Of a DNA stretch of 64,000 nucleotides, positions 1-11,054 are shown piece after piece. The stretch comes from Eublepharis macularius. Its lineage: Eukaryota; Chordata; Lepidosauria; Squamata; Eublepharidae. The position numbers and the translations under genes are program-made. Within the stretch, counting starts at the first letter, position 1. The number at the start of each line of letters is the position of its first letter. A model generated the notes under the pieces. The model was given only the letters and a program-made list of their open reading frames with translations, had not been told where the DNA came from and made no database searches. The DNA lies in the NCBI RefSeq assembly GCF_028583425.1, contig NC_072791.1:17999868-18063867 (forward strand), written 5' to 3'.

Positions 1-643
1 CTATTAAATTACATAATTGTTATTATTTAAAAGGATCTTAATAGTTTGCCTCCTTTTTGAAATACTGCTTTCTTTGCATGGGAAACCTCTTTGGTTGCTA
101 CAGATTCTGAGCAATGTTTTGTTTATGCAGGGTGGGGTTGAAGGAACCTGCTGTAACACTTATTTATCCTTAAACAGAGAAACACCTGGAAATGACATCC
201 TGCTGTTTGTTTCTTTTGCACAGTCATACCTTTATTTTACCGTTCCAACTAAAGTTTTCCTCTCTTGTAATGGTGGAGGCTATTTTCCATGTTGATTTGT
301 TGACCTTCACTAGAAAAACAAGATTGCACCAGGGCATGCCTTCGACCAAAAAGGACAAAGTGAAACATAGTTTTGCAATAGCTGTGTGATGTCAAAACCT
401 GTGACAACGGACCGGACAATAGCTCAGCCCTGGCAACCCGTGGTGGGCAACTTAAGTGGAAAACAAATTCCAGAGAGGTATCCGTGCTAGTCTGCCACAG
501 CCAAAATAACCTTAAAGCACCTTAAAGATGAACATGCTTATTGTGGCAAAAGCTTTTATGAGCTGGAACTAACTTCAGCAGGTTCATTGGAAGAGTCAGC
601 TTATGGCAGGTTCGTACATTATGGAGCTGGGTGAAAGGTCTCC
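1..643. other. No gene or recognised repeat
   Basis: Moderately AT-rich intergenic sequence. Only short open frames without family resemblance occur on either strand, and no repeat family seen elsewhere in the window was recognised here. Confidence 0.5.
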
Positions 644-651
644 GCTACAGG

Positions 652-1041
652 CAGGGCTTTTTTCCAGCTGGAACGCGGTGGAACGGAGTTCCGGAACCGC
701 TTGAAAATGGTCACATGGCTGGTGGCCCCACCCCCTGATCTCCAGACAGAGGGGAGTTTAGATTGTGCGCTCAGCGCGGAGGGCAATCTAAACTACCCTC
801 TGTCTGGACTCAGGGGGCAGGGCCACCAGCCATGTGACCATTTTCTCCAAGGGTGATTTAAACTTTAAAAAACTCCCCACTTGTTCCAGCTGACCCAAAG
901 TGACGTCATTGGCCCTGGGAGCATGCGTGCACTTTGCGTGCGCACATGTGGTACCAGGGGCACCACCTCCCGCCAAGAATTGCCCCCTGTGCTGGCAACC
1001 CACTGAGTTCCACCACCTCTTTTCCCAGAAAAAAAGCCCTG
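652..1041 (+). mobile_element. hAT-like non-autonomous element, family B (copy 1)
   Basis: The element begins CAGGGCTTTTTT and ends AAAAAAGCCCTG. Inside is a near-perfect palindrome (about 702-840): a segment reading CTGATCTCCAGACAGAGG followed by its reverse complement, separated by a few bases. The 3' part carries CAAAGTGACGTCATTGG. Flanking 8-mers GCTACAGG (644-651) and GCTATACT (1042-1049) agree at 5 of 8 positions, consistent with a decayed 8-bp target duplication. There is no coding capacity. Five other copies occur in the window. Superfamily is inferred from the CAGGG terminus and 8-bp duplications. Confidence 0.8.
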
Positions 1042-1049
1042 GCTATACT

Positions 1050-2359
1050 TAACAATCAGATGTGATCCTTGGGCTTCCTTCAATTATTGTGTGAATGTGC
1101 CAGATTTAGATTAAAACAGTGACACGCATGGCAAAGGGAACCCCCACTGCACCAAACGGCGCCCCTCTGGCCTTTTTAGGTTTGGACATCAATACTGGGC
1201 AGAGAGTCTGAAACCCCTTCTTCACGAGTGATGGTGATCCCAGCCAGGCTGCGCAGTAGCACATGAGCACTGTGGAGAACATTCAACTCACATTTGATAG
1301 TTATGAAGGTGAGCAACCTCAGACCCAACCTACACCACCCATCATATGTGAATTGGGGTTGGCTGTATGTGAGCCATGCTTTTTTCATTCATTTTTTTCT
1401 ATTATTCTTGTATGTCTCTTCTGTCTCTATTTTTCTCTCTCTCATTAAAATAAAATAACCTTGTTTTCAACCTTGAAAATAAAAACAGCTGAAGTCCATA
1501 TCAAGATCTATCAACAGGCATTTGGAATGCAGTGGAGATTTTTTTAAAAAAAATAGTTGCATCCAAACAAGGGCAGCAGGACATAAAACAGATTGGAGAC
1601 AAGACAGTGGTTTATAAAATCAAGTACAGGGCGGAGAAAGTGGCTTGCTTTTTAATGGCTTATTTTTAATACTGTGGTTTTTAATTGTAAGATGCCTGAA
1701 GCAGGACTCTGAAGAGGCCACAGAGAAATATTCTAAATTTAAAAAGTGGATAGAGACCTTATTATGAGTGGGCAGCCTGAGTCCTGTGGGGACTATGTGT
1801 CTGTCCAAGGCCCTCACCACACAAGCCCTGAGCTGCGTGGGGACAGAGCAGGCAGCTGCCTGGCCAAGCCCCAAGGTGCAAGGAAACCACCCTACCTAGC
1901 CAAACCATGCATGGCTGGCTGGACAGGCAGGCTAGTGGGGCGGATTTGTCTCCCTCTGTTCCTCCTTTGCAGCAGGACCAGAAGTGCCCCCACAAGAAAT
2001 CAACGCAATATTCAATAAACCACAAGGCCATCTGGGTGTCAAGAGTTAAAACTCTGACCAAGGCATGTTTAACCAATTCAGCTTTCCCAAATTGCTGTTA
2101 TGTCAGAAATTTTCCTCAGTCGTTCTTTGGCTTTCAGATTAAAAACGTCCACAAAAGTGAGCAGAGGCCCCTTTTTGAGAAGTGACTTCCTCATGGGGGC
2201 CACCACTGAGAAAGGCCAGCTTCATGGCTCAGCAGAGGGGCAGGCAAATGTTTTGGCCCAACACTTGAACAAAAGGTAATGTCTTGTAAAAATGTTTGTG
2301 TGCTGGCAAATGAAATGGGGGTGGAGGAAGGCAAAGGTAGGATTTCGGCCCATTTGGGG
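1050..2359. other. No gene recognised
   Basis: Overlapping short ORFs on both strands between about 1620 and 2185 have no recognisable family and no flanking splice signals that fit each other. A T-rich stretch lies near 1380-1445. No repeat family was assigned. Confidence 0.45.
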
Positions 2360-2526
2360 CCCAAATTGGCCTACTGCAAAATGCGGATGTGCCCCCCAAC
2401 TTTGCACAATGACATCACTTCCTGGAAGTGATATCATTGTGCCAACGCAAGAAACATGCCAAAAGTAGGCAGAAGGTAAGCGGTGGGCCCCGCCTCCTGC
2501 TGAGAGAGGAAGGGGACCTGGCAACC
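2360..2526. repeat. GC-rich 'GTGACATCACTTCC' repeat fragment (family C)
   Basis: Contains the near-palindrome ACATCACTTCCTGGAAGTGA and ends GGGGACCTGGCAACCCC. Related sequences with the same core occur at about 8830-9268, 26036-26345 and 51952-52235. It is probably a small non-autonomous DNA transposon; no coding potential. Confidence 0.5.
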
Positions 2527-2535
2527 CCACCTGTC

Positions 2536-2775
2536 CCCCAGTTTGGTGTAGGCGCGGGACTCTAATCTAGAGAACCGGGTTTGATTCCCCATTCCTCCAC
2601 TTGAAGCCAGCTGGGTGACCTTGGGCTAGTCACAGCTCTCTGGATCTCTCTCAGCCGCACCTAACAGGGTGTTTTGTTGTGGGGATAATAACAACATACT
2701 TTGTAAACTGCTCTGAGTGGCCATTAAGTTGTCCTGAAGGGCGGTATATAAATCAAATATTATTATTATTATGTT
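2536..2775 (+). repeat. tRNA-headed SINE, type S1
   Basis: The head has pol III box-like sequence (GTTTGGTGTAG...GGGTTTGATTCCCC). The body reads CAGCTGGGTGACCTTGGGC, and the tail GGCGGTATATAAATC is followed by a TTA microsatellite. Other copies lie at 15205-15465 (-), 45700-45960, 48720-48975, 56345-56600 and 61890-62150. Confidence 0.8.
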
Positions 2776-2893
2776 ATTATTTCTGGAACAGAATTGCCTT
2801 TCCTCACCTTGGGTTGCCTGGCAACCAGTTAGGAGATTGGGTGTAGGGATATGGGTATGAGTGTGATGTCAGTGATGTCACCAAAATCACTAC

Positions 2894-3011
2894 GGGCCAA
2901 GCTACACATGGCGAATGACACTTGAACGGCAAGTGGATTGAGTGGAGGGCAAGTGAACAGGGAGAAATACACTTGCCGTTCAAGTGTCATTCGTCACTTG
3001 TAGCTTGGCCC
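2894..3011. repeat. Palindromic MITE (GGGCCAAGCTACA termini)
   Basis: The two arms are inverted copies: GGGCCAAGCTACACATGGCG at the left and CACTTGTAGCTTGGCCC at the right, with ACACTTGAACGGCAAGTG and its complement inside. It resembles the longer palindrome at 27851-28203, which shares the AGCCAAGCTACAAGTGA end. Non-coding. Confidence 0.75.
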
Positions 3012-4735
3012 TACATCACTTCCAGGTACATCTGGAAGTGAGAATGGGTAGCTCAAGGAATCACTATCTCTATGGTAAAATTGTAAGGTTGTATTCAAAA
3101 GTGATGTACCAGCACAAAGGCTGGAGAAAAATCACTGCAAGGTTGCATACCATAAGTGCGCAGATGGTAAGCCTACTCTTAGCTCCAATTTCCTGCCCTG
3201 AGGAATTGAGAAGCAGTAGAAAATATGGCCTCCACATCATAATGATCTAATGCAGTAATGCTGCAATGCCACTTCCAGTCATGTAACTGGAAGTGACATC
3301 ATGCGCCGTGGGAATGCTCTAGCAATCTCCCAAATCTTTATGGTTTTAAAAGAGATGTGGGGGATTCCTAGAGCATTGCAGTGTCATGTGACATGACTTC
3401 TGATTATGTGACTGGGATTACATTGTGGCAACTCTTAGCCTTGCCCCCCCCCCCCAAATGTCTGGGAGGTTGCAACCTCCTATCTAGAAGGCTGCCTAGA
3501 GCGTCACCCGGAAGTGACATCACATCCTCCACAAACTCCCCAAGGACTACCTCCAAATCTCCGGACATTTGCTGAGGCAGTGTTGAGAGCTCTAATGACC
3601 AGACATACTTGGAGCAAGGCAAGCCTCCGTGGCGCTGCCGGCATCTTCTCAGGGCTTTGCCTTGGACTTGGCTGGTGGTGGTGCAGGTCTGGGAGGCAAC
3701 GAAGGGCAAAAGTCATGCCTGTTGCCTCTTCCCACACTGCTGACAGCACCAGAGCTGCCAACGCCTAATTGCCCAATCGCCTCAGGTACCAAACAAAATG
3801 ACCTGGTATACTTCCAGGGCTCATTTTGAGGGGTTGCTTTTCCCTCTGTTGGCCCAGTTCCATTTTCCTCCACCCGAAAAAAAGGCGACTGCCGTTCCAG
3901 GTGACCCGGGAATTGCAGGGTTGTGCGGGCCAATCCCATAAATCGGCAAGTCTGCATCGAGAGAACGCCGTCTTAATAATATTGTGCACTCCAAATCAGG
4001 GCACCGAGTGCAGGCAGAGAGATGTTCTCAGTGGTTGCCCCATAACTGTGCAACTCCTTTCTCTTGGAGACTTGCCCAAACCCTCTGCCTGGGCATCGTT
4101 CCAAAGTATTGTAAAAGTGGGTTGGTTTGTAGCAATCGAGGTTAAGCTCTTTGTGGTTCCATAAGAACATTTTTAAAAACCCTGCAGAATCAGCACCCAT
4201 CTGATCCAGTCCCGGTTCTCCTCTTGGCCAAATAGATGCTTTTGGGAAGCCAGCTGTCCTTTTCGACCCTCTCCCCTTTGCAAGCCAATGGCATAGAGAG
4301 GCTTAGTGCCTCTAAACAAAGGAGGCTTCATTTAGTCATTAAGGCTAATTTCTGTTGATAGATGCATCCTCCGTGAGTTTATCTAACACCGTTTTAAAGA
4401 TATCTGTGTCAATGGTCATCTCTATATCGTGTGGCGGCAAATTCCATAAGTGAACGCTTTGGCCAAAAAAGTATTTCTTTTCATCTGTTCTCTCTATCCA
4501 CGTTCTCCACGTATGATGTTATCAGCCTCTGTTTTGTTATATCCCTGTCATTTATCTAAACTAAAAATGCTAGCAACACTTTGATCATTTTGGTTTTTTG
4601 CATCTTTCTCAGCTCTACAATATCCTTTGTGTGTCTGGGCAACCAGAATTGTACACAATATCCCATATGTGGCCGTACTGTTGATCTATACAAGGGGCTG
4701 ACAATTCTGGCCATTTTATTTTAAATACCTTGCCT
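3012..4735. other. No gene recognised; decayed repeats
   Basis: Stretches near 3260-3530 repeat the GTGACATCA-type core of family C. About 3816-3900 starts CAGGGCTCATTTTGAGG, like a family A terminus, but has no matching partner end. Open frames of 60-112 residues on both strands overlap one another and resemble nothing I know. Confidence 0.4.
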
Positions 4736-4951
4736 TGCCAGCCTCCAGCTGGTAGCTGGAGATCTCTCAGAATTACAGCTGATCTCCAGGCCACAGAGGT
4801 TAGTTTGCCTGGAGAAAATGGCTCCTTTGGAAGGTGGACCTTATGGCATTATACCGTAATGAGGTCCTTCCCTTCCCCAAACCCTGCCCTCTCCAGGCTC
4901 CACCCCCAAATCTCCAGGAACTTTCCAACCTGGAGCTGGCAACCTTATGCC
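4736..4951 (+). repeat. MITE family D ('TTGCCAGCCTCCA' element)
   Basis: Left end TTGCCAGCCTCCAGCTGG, right end CAACCTGGAGCTGGCAACC, giving short terminal inverted repeats. The body reads CTGATCTCCAGGCCACAGAG and GGCATTATACCGTAATGAGG. Copies occur at 18460-18678, 42813-42999, 63531-63749 and, split by later insertions, 35690-36755. Confidence 0.75.
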
Positions 4952-6067
4952 TAATACACCCTAACATGAAATTTACCTTTTTTTAAAAAAAAACTCCTGC
5001 CAAACACCACTTTGACATTTTCACTTAGCAGTCCAGCATGACGCCTGGACCTCTTTCCTGCTTAGTCATGGCCAGTGCAGGTCCCTTTGCTGCATACATG
5101 TGAAGGAGCATTTTTGCCTGCGTGGTAGGTTGGAAATTTTTTTTTAATGTTGGCATACTGTATCTGTCGCTTTAACACTTGCATTGTGGGCCTTATTACG
5201 AGCTAGGAACCTTTGAAATTCTTCTGGTAAATGCTCTCAAGGTTGGTTTAGAGTTTATATGTTGCAACAGCTGCATTTGTCGGGTGACCCTTGACATTTA
5301 GAACTGCTTCCGGGTCGAGCTTGCTCACTGATCTGTCCCCAAACCCTCCAGAAGTGAGAAAGCGCTCTTGGCCCCTGCCCTTTGTTGCCCCTGCTTAACT
5401 TGACCAGGGCTGGATCTCACAAAACCTCCATTGACTCCCACTGCAAACTCCCTGTCTCTGTTGGCCTCTTCAGCCTCCTCCTTGACATCAGAAGAGATCT
5501 GTCATTTCACCTTGAGTATAACCATTAGTTAAAGCAATTAAAGCCAAAGAGTGAGTTAATGGGCAGTGTCAAACATCCTGAGAAACATCTGGGACAATAA
5601 AAGTCTGCCGTTTCACTTAATGAATAATTGATCTGCTTTTCTTTGAAGCCAGCTTAGCTAGTCACAAACGGAGACTGGCACACCACTGCCTGTATCTCTC
5701 CCCCCTCCCTTCTTATTGTCATCATAACCTTCCAAAGGATGCAGAATTTGTTTGAGTATGGTTGGAATCAGGCAGAGAATTCGGCTTTTTTTTTAAAACC
5801 CAGCTTGAACCAGGACTTTTGCAATGTGTTGGGCGATTTTGGCTCTCTGCACAAATTGCTGAGTGTGCCCCAGAATTCTTCGCTATGTTGCAGAGAGTTC
5901 TTGGTATATCGTCAGTGTGCAATAAGCACATCCCTGTCTTGTCCGGCCTGTGAAGCATGAAAAAGCCCTTCTGCTTACCTGCCCAAAATGGGAGAGGCTT
6001 TTAGCGCAAAACTGCATTTGTTCTGATTATTCAACTGCCGGAAAATCATGAAGAAATTGGGAAGAAT
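4952..6067. other. No gene recognised
   Basis: Looks like single-copy DNA. Frames on both strands at 5722-5960 mirror each other and show no family resemblance. Confidence 0.45.
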
Positions 6068-6375
6068 CTAAGCCAAACTATTGTGGCGCAGAGTGGTAAG
6101 CTGCAGTACTGCAGCCCGAGCTCTGCTCACGACCTGAGTTCGATCCCGGCGGAAGCCGGGTTCAAGTAGCTGGCTCAAGGTTGACTCAGCCTTCCATCCT
6201 TCTGAGGTCAGTAAAATGAGTACCCAGTTTCCTGGGGGTAAAGGGTAGATGACTAGGGAAGGCAATGGCAAACCACCATGTAAAAAGTCTGCCAAGAAAA
6301 CATCATGATGTGACGACCCCCCATGGGTCAGTAATGACTCGGTGCTTGCACGGGGGACTACCTTTACCTTTACCT
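6068..6375 (+). repeat. tRNA-headed SINE, type S2
   Basis: Starts ATTGTGGCGCAGAGTGGTAAG and has a B-box-like GAGTTCGATCCCGGCGG, so a pol III tRNA head. The body includes GGCAATGGCAAACCACC, and the tail is CTACCTTTACCTTTACC. A reverse-strand piece of the same family lies at 9786-9893. Confidence 0.8.
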
Positions 6376-6489
6376 AGATAATATAAAATCTTTAGACAGA
6401 TGTGGTTGGCAAGCCACACGTGTGCTAAGTGTCTTTTTCACCAGGGACAGCCTCCATTTTCTGCTGATTTCTAAGCACCTATATGTTAA

Positions 6490-7155
6490 ATCTTGGAGAG
6501 GTAAATGGATTTAAGTAGTTGGACTGTGAATCAGCACTCTGCTGGTTCGAATCCCACTACTGCCATGAACTCAGGTGGCCCTGGGTAAGCCACTCCTCTC
6601 AGCCCCAGCTCCCCAGCTGGATTGTGGGGATAATAATGACACTGACTTTGTTCAGCACTCTAATTGGGACACTAAATAGTGAGCAAGCCTAAAGCAAGTA
6701 GGGCAGGTAGCATCGTGGTTAAGTGGCTAGGTTGCGTACGAGCACTCTGCTGGTTCGACTCCCACCACTACTATGAGCTCAGCAGGTGGCCTTGGGTAAG
6801 CCACTCCTCTCAGCCCAGCTCCCCAGCTGTATTGTGTGGATAATGATAACACTGACTTTGTTCACCACTCTGAGTGGGGCACCAATCTGTCTAGAAGAGC
6901 GGTATATAAGTGCAGTTATTATTAGCTGCTGTAGCATAGATATTAAGTGGTCGGGTTGTGAATCAGCACTCTGCTGGTTTGAATCCCACTACTGCCATGA
7001 GCTCAGAAGGTGGCCCCGGGTAAGCCACTCCTCTCAGCCCCAGCTCCCCAGCTGGATTATGGGGATAACAATGACACTGACTTTCATCGCTCTGAGTGGG
7101 GCACTAATCTGTCTAGAAGAGCCGTATATAAGCAAAGCTATTATTATTATCTCTA
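6490..7155 (+). repeat. Tandem run of three tRNA-headed SINEs, type S4
   Basis: Three successive copies share CAGCACTCTGCTGGTTCGA-type heads, GGTAAGCCACTCCTCTCAGC bodies and, in copies two and three, GGCACCAATCTGTCTAGAAG and GGTATATAAG tails. Approximate limits are 6490-6690, 6695-6935 and 6936-7155. The 167-residue frame across it (6786-7289) is a by-product. A reverse copy occurs at 61540-61750. Confidence 0.75.
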
Positions 7156-7323
7156 ATACTCATCCATGTAAACTCATCTGCATGAACACTAAGGATTGGT
7201 TCTTCCCATGCTGTTGGCAAAGCACGGACCCTTCCCACAGTATTAGGAGACTTCCTCTGGAGTCTGCCGGGGGAAGGCTGTTTACTTGAATGAGCAACAA
7301 AGTAGGATTCAGCCATAATAAAG

Positions 7324-7406
7324 CAATCCTAAGTAGAGTTACATCTTTTTATGTCCAATGAAACCAATGGGCTTAGAAGGGTGCAATTCTGCTTAGGACT
7401 GCATTG
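7324..7406. repeat. Decayed palindromic MITE (family E)
   Basis: CAATCCTAAGTAGAGTTACA at the left mirrors TGCAATTCTGCTTAGGACTG at the right around CCAATGAAACCAATGGG. A much better preserved member is at 52639-52728, and a half copy is at about 50450-50505. Confidence 0.7.
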
Positions 7407-7541
7407 CAATGCAGAGTCTGCCACTCCACCCCCTACTGGGAGGGATGTTTTGAACTGCTGATAACATATCGGAGGACAATTTGGTTTGGGCTCTTAAATC
7501 AGCGGAGGATGGGTCCCTTGGTGAGAGCCAGGCTGTTTCTA

Positions 7542-7757
7542 CATGCCCTTAAAGGGACAGCCCACTCACAAACACTGGCAATTCCCCCCCAGGAATCCAG
7601 ACCTCTCCATTTGCAGAACGATTGCGGGCCCTTTGGCTTCCGTTGTTTCGGTGCTTTTCCTGGGACCGAAAAACAGAAACCAAACAGTCTGCAACCATTT
7701 TGCAAATGGAGACATTGCCAACATCCTGTGAGTGGGCTGTCCCTTTAAGGGCGCATG
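7542..7757. repeat. Palindromic MITE (CATGCCCTTAAAGGGACAG ends)
   Basis: Left arm CATGCCCTTAAAGGGACAGC is inverted at the right end as GCTGTCCCTTTAAGGGCGCATG. Inner pairs (CCATTTGCAGAACG / CATTTTGCAAATGG) continue the palindrome. A partial copy is at 33465-33593. Frames here are palindrome artefacts. Confidence 0.8.
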
Positions 7758-7764
7758 GAAATGG

Positions 7765-7985
7765 CCACAGTGTGGTACAGTGGTTAGAGTGTCGGACTAG
7801 GACCCAGGTTTGAATTCCCACTCTGCCATGACAGCTTGCTGGATTACCGTGGGCCACATTCTTAGCCGTAATCTACCTCACAGGGTTGTTGTGAGGATAA
7901 ATTGTAGGAGAGGGGACCAATGTAAGCTGCCCTGGGTCCCTATGGGGAGCACGATGGGGATGTAAATAAAGTAAATAAATAAAAT
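7765..7985 (+). repeat. tRNA-headed SINE, type S3
   Basis: Head GTGGTACAGTGGTTAGAGTG with B-box-like GGTTTGAATTCCCACTCTGC, body CTACCTCACAGGGTTGTTG, tail of AAATAAAGTAAATAAAT repeats. Related copies lie at 24490-24695, 26648-26805, 28592-28835, 28975-29165, 33880-34085 and 42160-42310. Confidence 0.8.
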
Positions 7986-8560
7986 TGGAGTAAATAAATC
8001 CACTAGGAGTAAAACTTTCAGCAATAGGTGACAGTGAAAGAGGTCGACCATGCAGTGTGACCCTTGGTATAAGAATATAACTGTTGCAAGCACGAGCCTT
8101 TCTTCTCCTTGCAAAACGGAGACTGTGTGAAAAGAGTATGCTCCGAATGGGTGTAATTATTTTATTTTAAAATGCAGAGCTGCTGCACTTTTTAACTTAC
8201 GGTTACTGCTGTGCATTGCAGAGTATTGGACAGGGGATGCCAACTCATGCTTATGACTCAAATTAAATCACTGAAGATAATGAACCGGGCAAGGATTTTG
8301 GCAGCCAGCAGTCAATAAGGATGAACGGCTTCCGTAATGCATTGAAAGGAACCCAGTAAATATGGACAGGAAGTGAGTCATTGAGAGATAATAGGGAAAC
8401 CATTCGTCCAAGGCCTGCAAAACTGTCAGTCAGGGTCAAACTTATACAGTTTAGTTTCTCTGGAAAAAACAGCATTCCCATGAGGTCAGGATGCGTAGCA
8501 GACATATATTCTCTGTGCCTCCATAGCTGTTTGCCTCAGCAGGAAGCTGCTAGACTGATC
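7986..8560. other. No gene or repeat recognised
   Basis: Apparently single-copy sequence. An 80-residue frame on the reverse strand (8263-8505) has no recognisable features. Confidence 0.4.
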
Positions 8561-8568
8561 GTTATAAG

Positions 8569-8817
8569 CAGGCCTTTTTTTCAGCAGGAACGTGGGGGAA
8601 CGGAGTTCCGGAACCTCTTGAAAATGGTCACATGGCCGGTGGCCCCGCCCCCTGATCTCCAGACAGAGGGGAGTTTAGATTGCCCTCCACACTACTGGAT
8701 CTAATCTAAACTCCCCTCTGTCTGGAGATCAGGGGGCGGGGCCACCAGCCATGTGACCATTTTCTCCGAGGGCAACCCACTGAGTTCCACCACCTCTTTC
8801 CCCAGAAAAAAGCCCTG
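8569..8817 (+). mobile_element. hAT-like non-autonomous element, family B (copy 2)
   Basis: Begins CAGGCCTTTTTTTCAGC and ends AGAAAAAAGCCCTG. The palindromic core (CTCCAGACAGAGGGGAG and its complement) surrounds a short spacer. Target duplication GTTATAAG (8561-8568) / TTTATAAG (8818-8825) matches at 7 of 8 positions. It lacks the GTGACGTCA section present in copies 1 and 6. Confidence 0.85.
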
Positions 8818-8829
8818 TTTATAAGACTA

Positions 8830-9268
8830 GCATCAGTAGTCTTCCCAGTTGCCTGCCAGTAGTGGGCAATCTCCCGGGGATTTGCCCCATTGCCCACCAG
8901 TGGCAAGACCCCCGGAGATCGCCCGCCCCTGACAGGCAACCTGGGAAAGCATGCACGGGGCACTCTCCTGGCTGGATCCAACAATGTCACTTCCTGAAGT
9001 GACATTGTCACACCAGCTGTGAGCATGGTCCTGCACTTCACTGAGGCCAAATTTGGCCCCAGACAGCCAGAATTAGCCCCACACAAAGTGCAGGAGCACG
9101 CCTATGGCTGGCGTGATGAATCACTTCCCGGAAGTGACGTTATTGCGCAAGCGGCAGGAGCATGCATGTGCTTTGTGTGTGTGCGAAAATGAACATGCAG
9201 ATGGCACAAGGTAAGTGCCAGGTCCCCCCCCCTTCTGCCAGAAGGGTATGGGGACCTGGCAACCCTAA
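8830..9268. repeat. GC-rich family C repeat
   Basis: Carries paired CACTTCCTGAAGTGACATTG and CACTTCCCGGAAGTGACG cores and ends GGGGACCTGGCAACCCT. Probably two diverged units of one small DNA transposon. Frames across it are composition artefacts. Confidence 0.5.
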
Positions 9269-9785
9269 ACATCTCTCCTATAGAAGGTAGTTTGGAAGCT
9301 ACTATCCACGGATGTCATGTGACACCAGGAGCCAATAAAATTCCACATGGTCCCATAAAGGTTCTCATTCTTCTTACCTGGCTCTTTGAAAGCCCAGCTA
9401 CAAGTTGCAGTGGCCATGGGTCCAACCCATGAATGTCAACGCCATTTTAAAGGAGACTTTAGCTCAGCACGGTAGCACCATGCAACCTTGCTCCCTCACC
9501 CATACCTTTTCAAGTGCTGAAACAGCCACCCACAACTGTTTCGGCACTTGAAAAGGTGAACGGTGAGTGCGTGGGGACAAGATAGCCTGGAGTCTCTGCT
9601 CCACCCCCTCTGCAGTTTTAAATGGCTACATTTAAATGATGATGCTGGCCCTGGGTGGGACCTGTGGCCACTGTAACGTGTAGTTTGGCCCTTAGTTTCC
9701 TCTACTTTGTTGTTCAGGTAGAGGTCCAAATTACTTCCCTAGGAAAACATGAGTTAAAATATTTTCTTACTTACTTACTTAAAAA

Positions 9786-9893
9786 AGGTAAAAGTAGCCC
9801 CCTGTGCAAGCACCGAGTCATTACTGGCCCATGGGGGGACGTCACATCACGATGTTTTGTTGGCAGACTTTTTATGGGGTGGTTTGCCATTGC
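9786..9893 (-). repeat. SINE type S2, 5'-truncated reverse copy
   Basis: Reverse complement of the 3' half of the element at 6068-6375: shares GCACCGAGTCATTACTG and TGGTTTGCCATTGCCTTC. It ends where the inverted dimer repeat begins. Confidence 0.75.
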
Positions 9894-9901
9894 CTTCAAA
9901 A

Positions 9902-10107
9902 TAGTAGAGTCCAGTAGCACCTTTAAGACTGCCCAACTTTATTGTAGCATAAGCTTTCAAAACCCACAGCTCTGTTTGTCAGATGCATCTGACAAAGACA
10001 GCGGTGGTTCTTGAAAGCTTATGCTACAATAAAATTGGTCAAGTCTTAAAGGTGCTACTGGACTCTTTACAATTTCGCTACTATAGACTAAGATGGCTAA
10101 TTCCTGG
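9902..10107. repeat. Inverted-dimer repeat with hammerhead-like motifs
   Basis: A left unit on the minus strand and a right unit on the plus strand meet head to head at the palindrome CAGATGCATCTG (9980-9991). Each unit reads GCAT-CTGACAAA-spacer-GAAA-GCTT-ATGC. On the plus strand GCAT is at 9985-9988, GAAA at 10013-10016 and ATGC at 10021-10024, so the outer stem pairs perfectly. The conserved G of CTGANGA is A here. Downstream is TCTTAAAGGTGCTACTGGAC and a tail ending AGATGGCTAATTCCTGG. Fold is inferred; no activity is shown. Confidence 0.6.
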
Positions 10108-10280
10108 ATTTTACTTTATATCGTATCTTTCTCCCCAACGGGGACCCAAACTGGCCTTACATTGTTCGTCTCCTCCATTTTATCCTCACAGCAGCCCTGT
10201 GAGGTAGTTTAGGCTGAGAGTGCGTGACTGGCCCAAGGTCACCCAGCAGATTTCCATGCCAGAGGAGGGATTCATGCCTC
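10108..10280 (-). repeat. SINE type S3, reverse copy
   Basis: Reverse-strand body: TTTATCCTCACAGCAGCCCT and GGCCCAAGGTCACCCAGCAG are complements of the S3/S1 body. The promoter-bearing head is decayed at the right. Confidence 0.65.
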
Positions 10281-11054
10281 AATAATACAGACAATTTGCA
10301 TATTTCAGACCTTGTTTCCAATTTCACTAAGAGTCCGATCTTCAGTTTGCCTGAGCGCTGGGGAAATATCACGGCTGAAATTGTGCGTGCTGACTCAGAC
10401 AGTCAGTGGTTCAGAACGTTTCTCAGCCACAACTTGTTAGGTGGCCTCAGGCAGGTTAGTTTCTCTCCACCTTACCTGTTTTCAGGATTGAGATAATATA
10501 CCTTATCTTGCCTTACCACATAGCTTGATTGGTGGCTGAGATAATGTAAGTAAAGTCCTTTGTAAAAAAAAATCTTTAAAGTGCTATAGAAATGCTAAGG
10601 GTTGTTAGGGTTACTGGTTAATCACTTTTTAGCCAAAGTCAATGGATTCCTTATAATTAAAGATGATCAGCTGACGTTTCCTCAATAGGAGATAATAACT
10701 GGGAGTGTTTTCCTTAATGGTCCATCTACTTGCTGAATGTCGTCTGACATCAGCATTCCACAAAATGTGTGTGTTGCAGAAAAAAAGGCAATTTTGCAAC
10801 TTGAACTTCGGCAATGTTGAGTTAGCTGGCTTGGAAATTGTGCTGGGGACGGAGCTATCCCTCCTCTTTTGCCAGGCCCTTTTTTCCTTAGGCCCTACTG
10901 CCTGCCCTATTTATCCCTAGGAAAAAAGTAGCTTAACCAATAGTAGCCAAAGGCTCACTCAGCCAATCGCTCCTGGAAAATGCGGTGCCTTTGGCCACTG
11001 TTAAAAACGTTGCTATGGTAGCAGCTGCCACCACAGCAGAAGGGTCTTCATTGT
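10281..11054. other. No gene recognised
   Basis: Single-copy-looking sequence with no supported exon. Short frames at 10629-10920 overlap on opposite strands. Confidence 0.4.

Noticed and set aside
6786..7289. A 167-residue forward frame
   Set aside because: It is built from the tandem SINE copies; the protein repeats itself with the SINE period.
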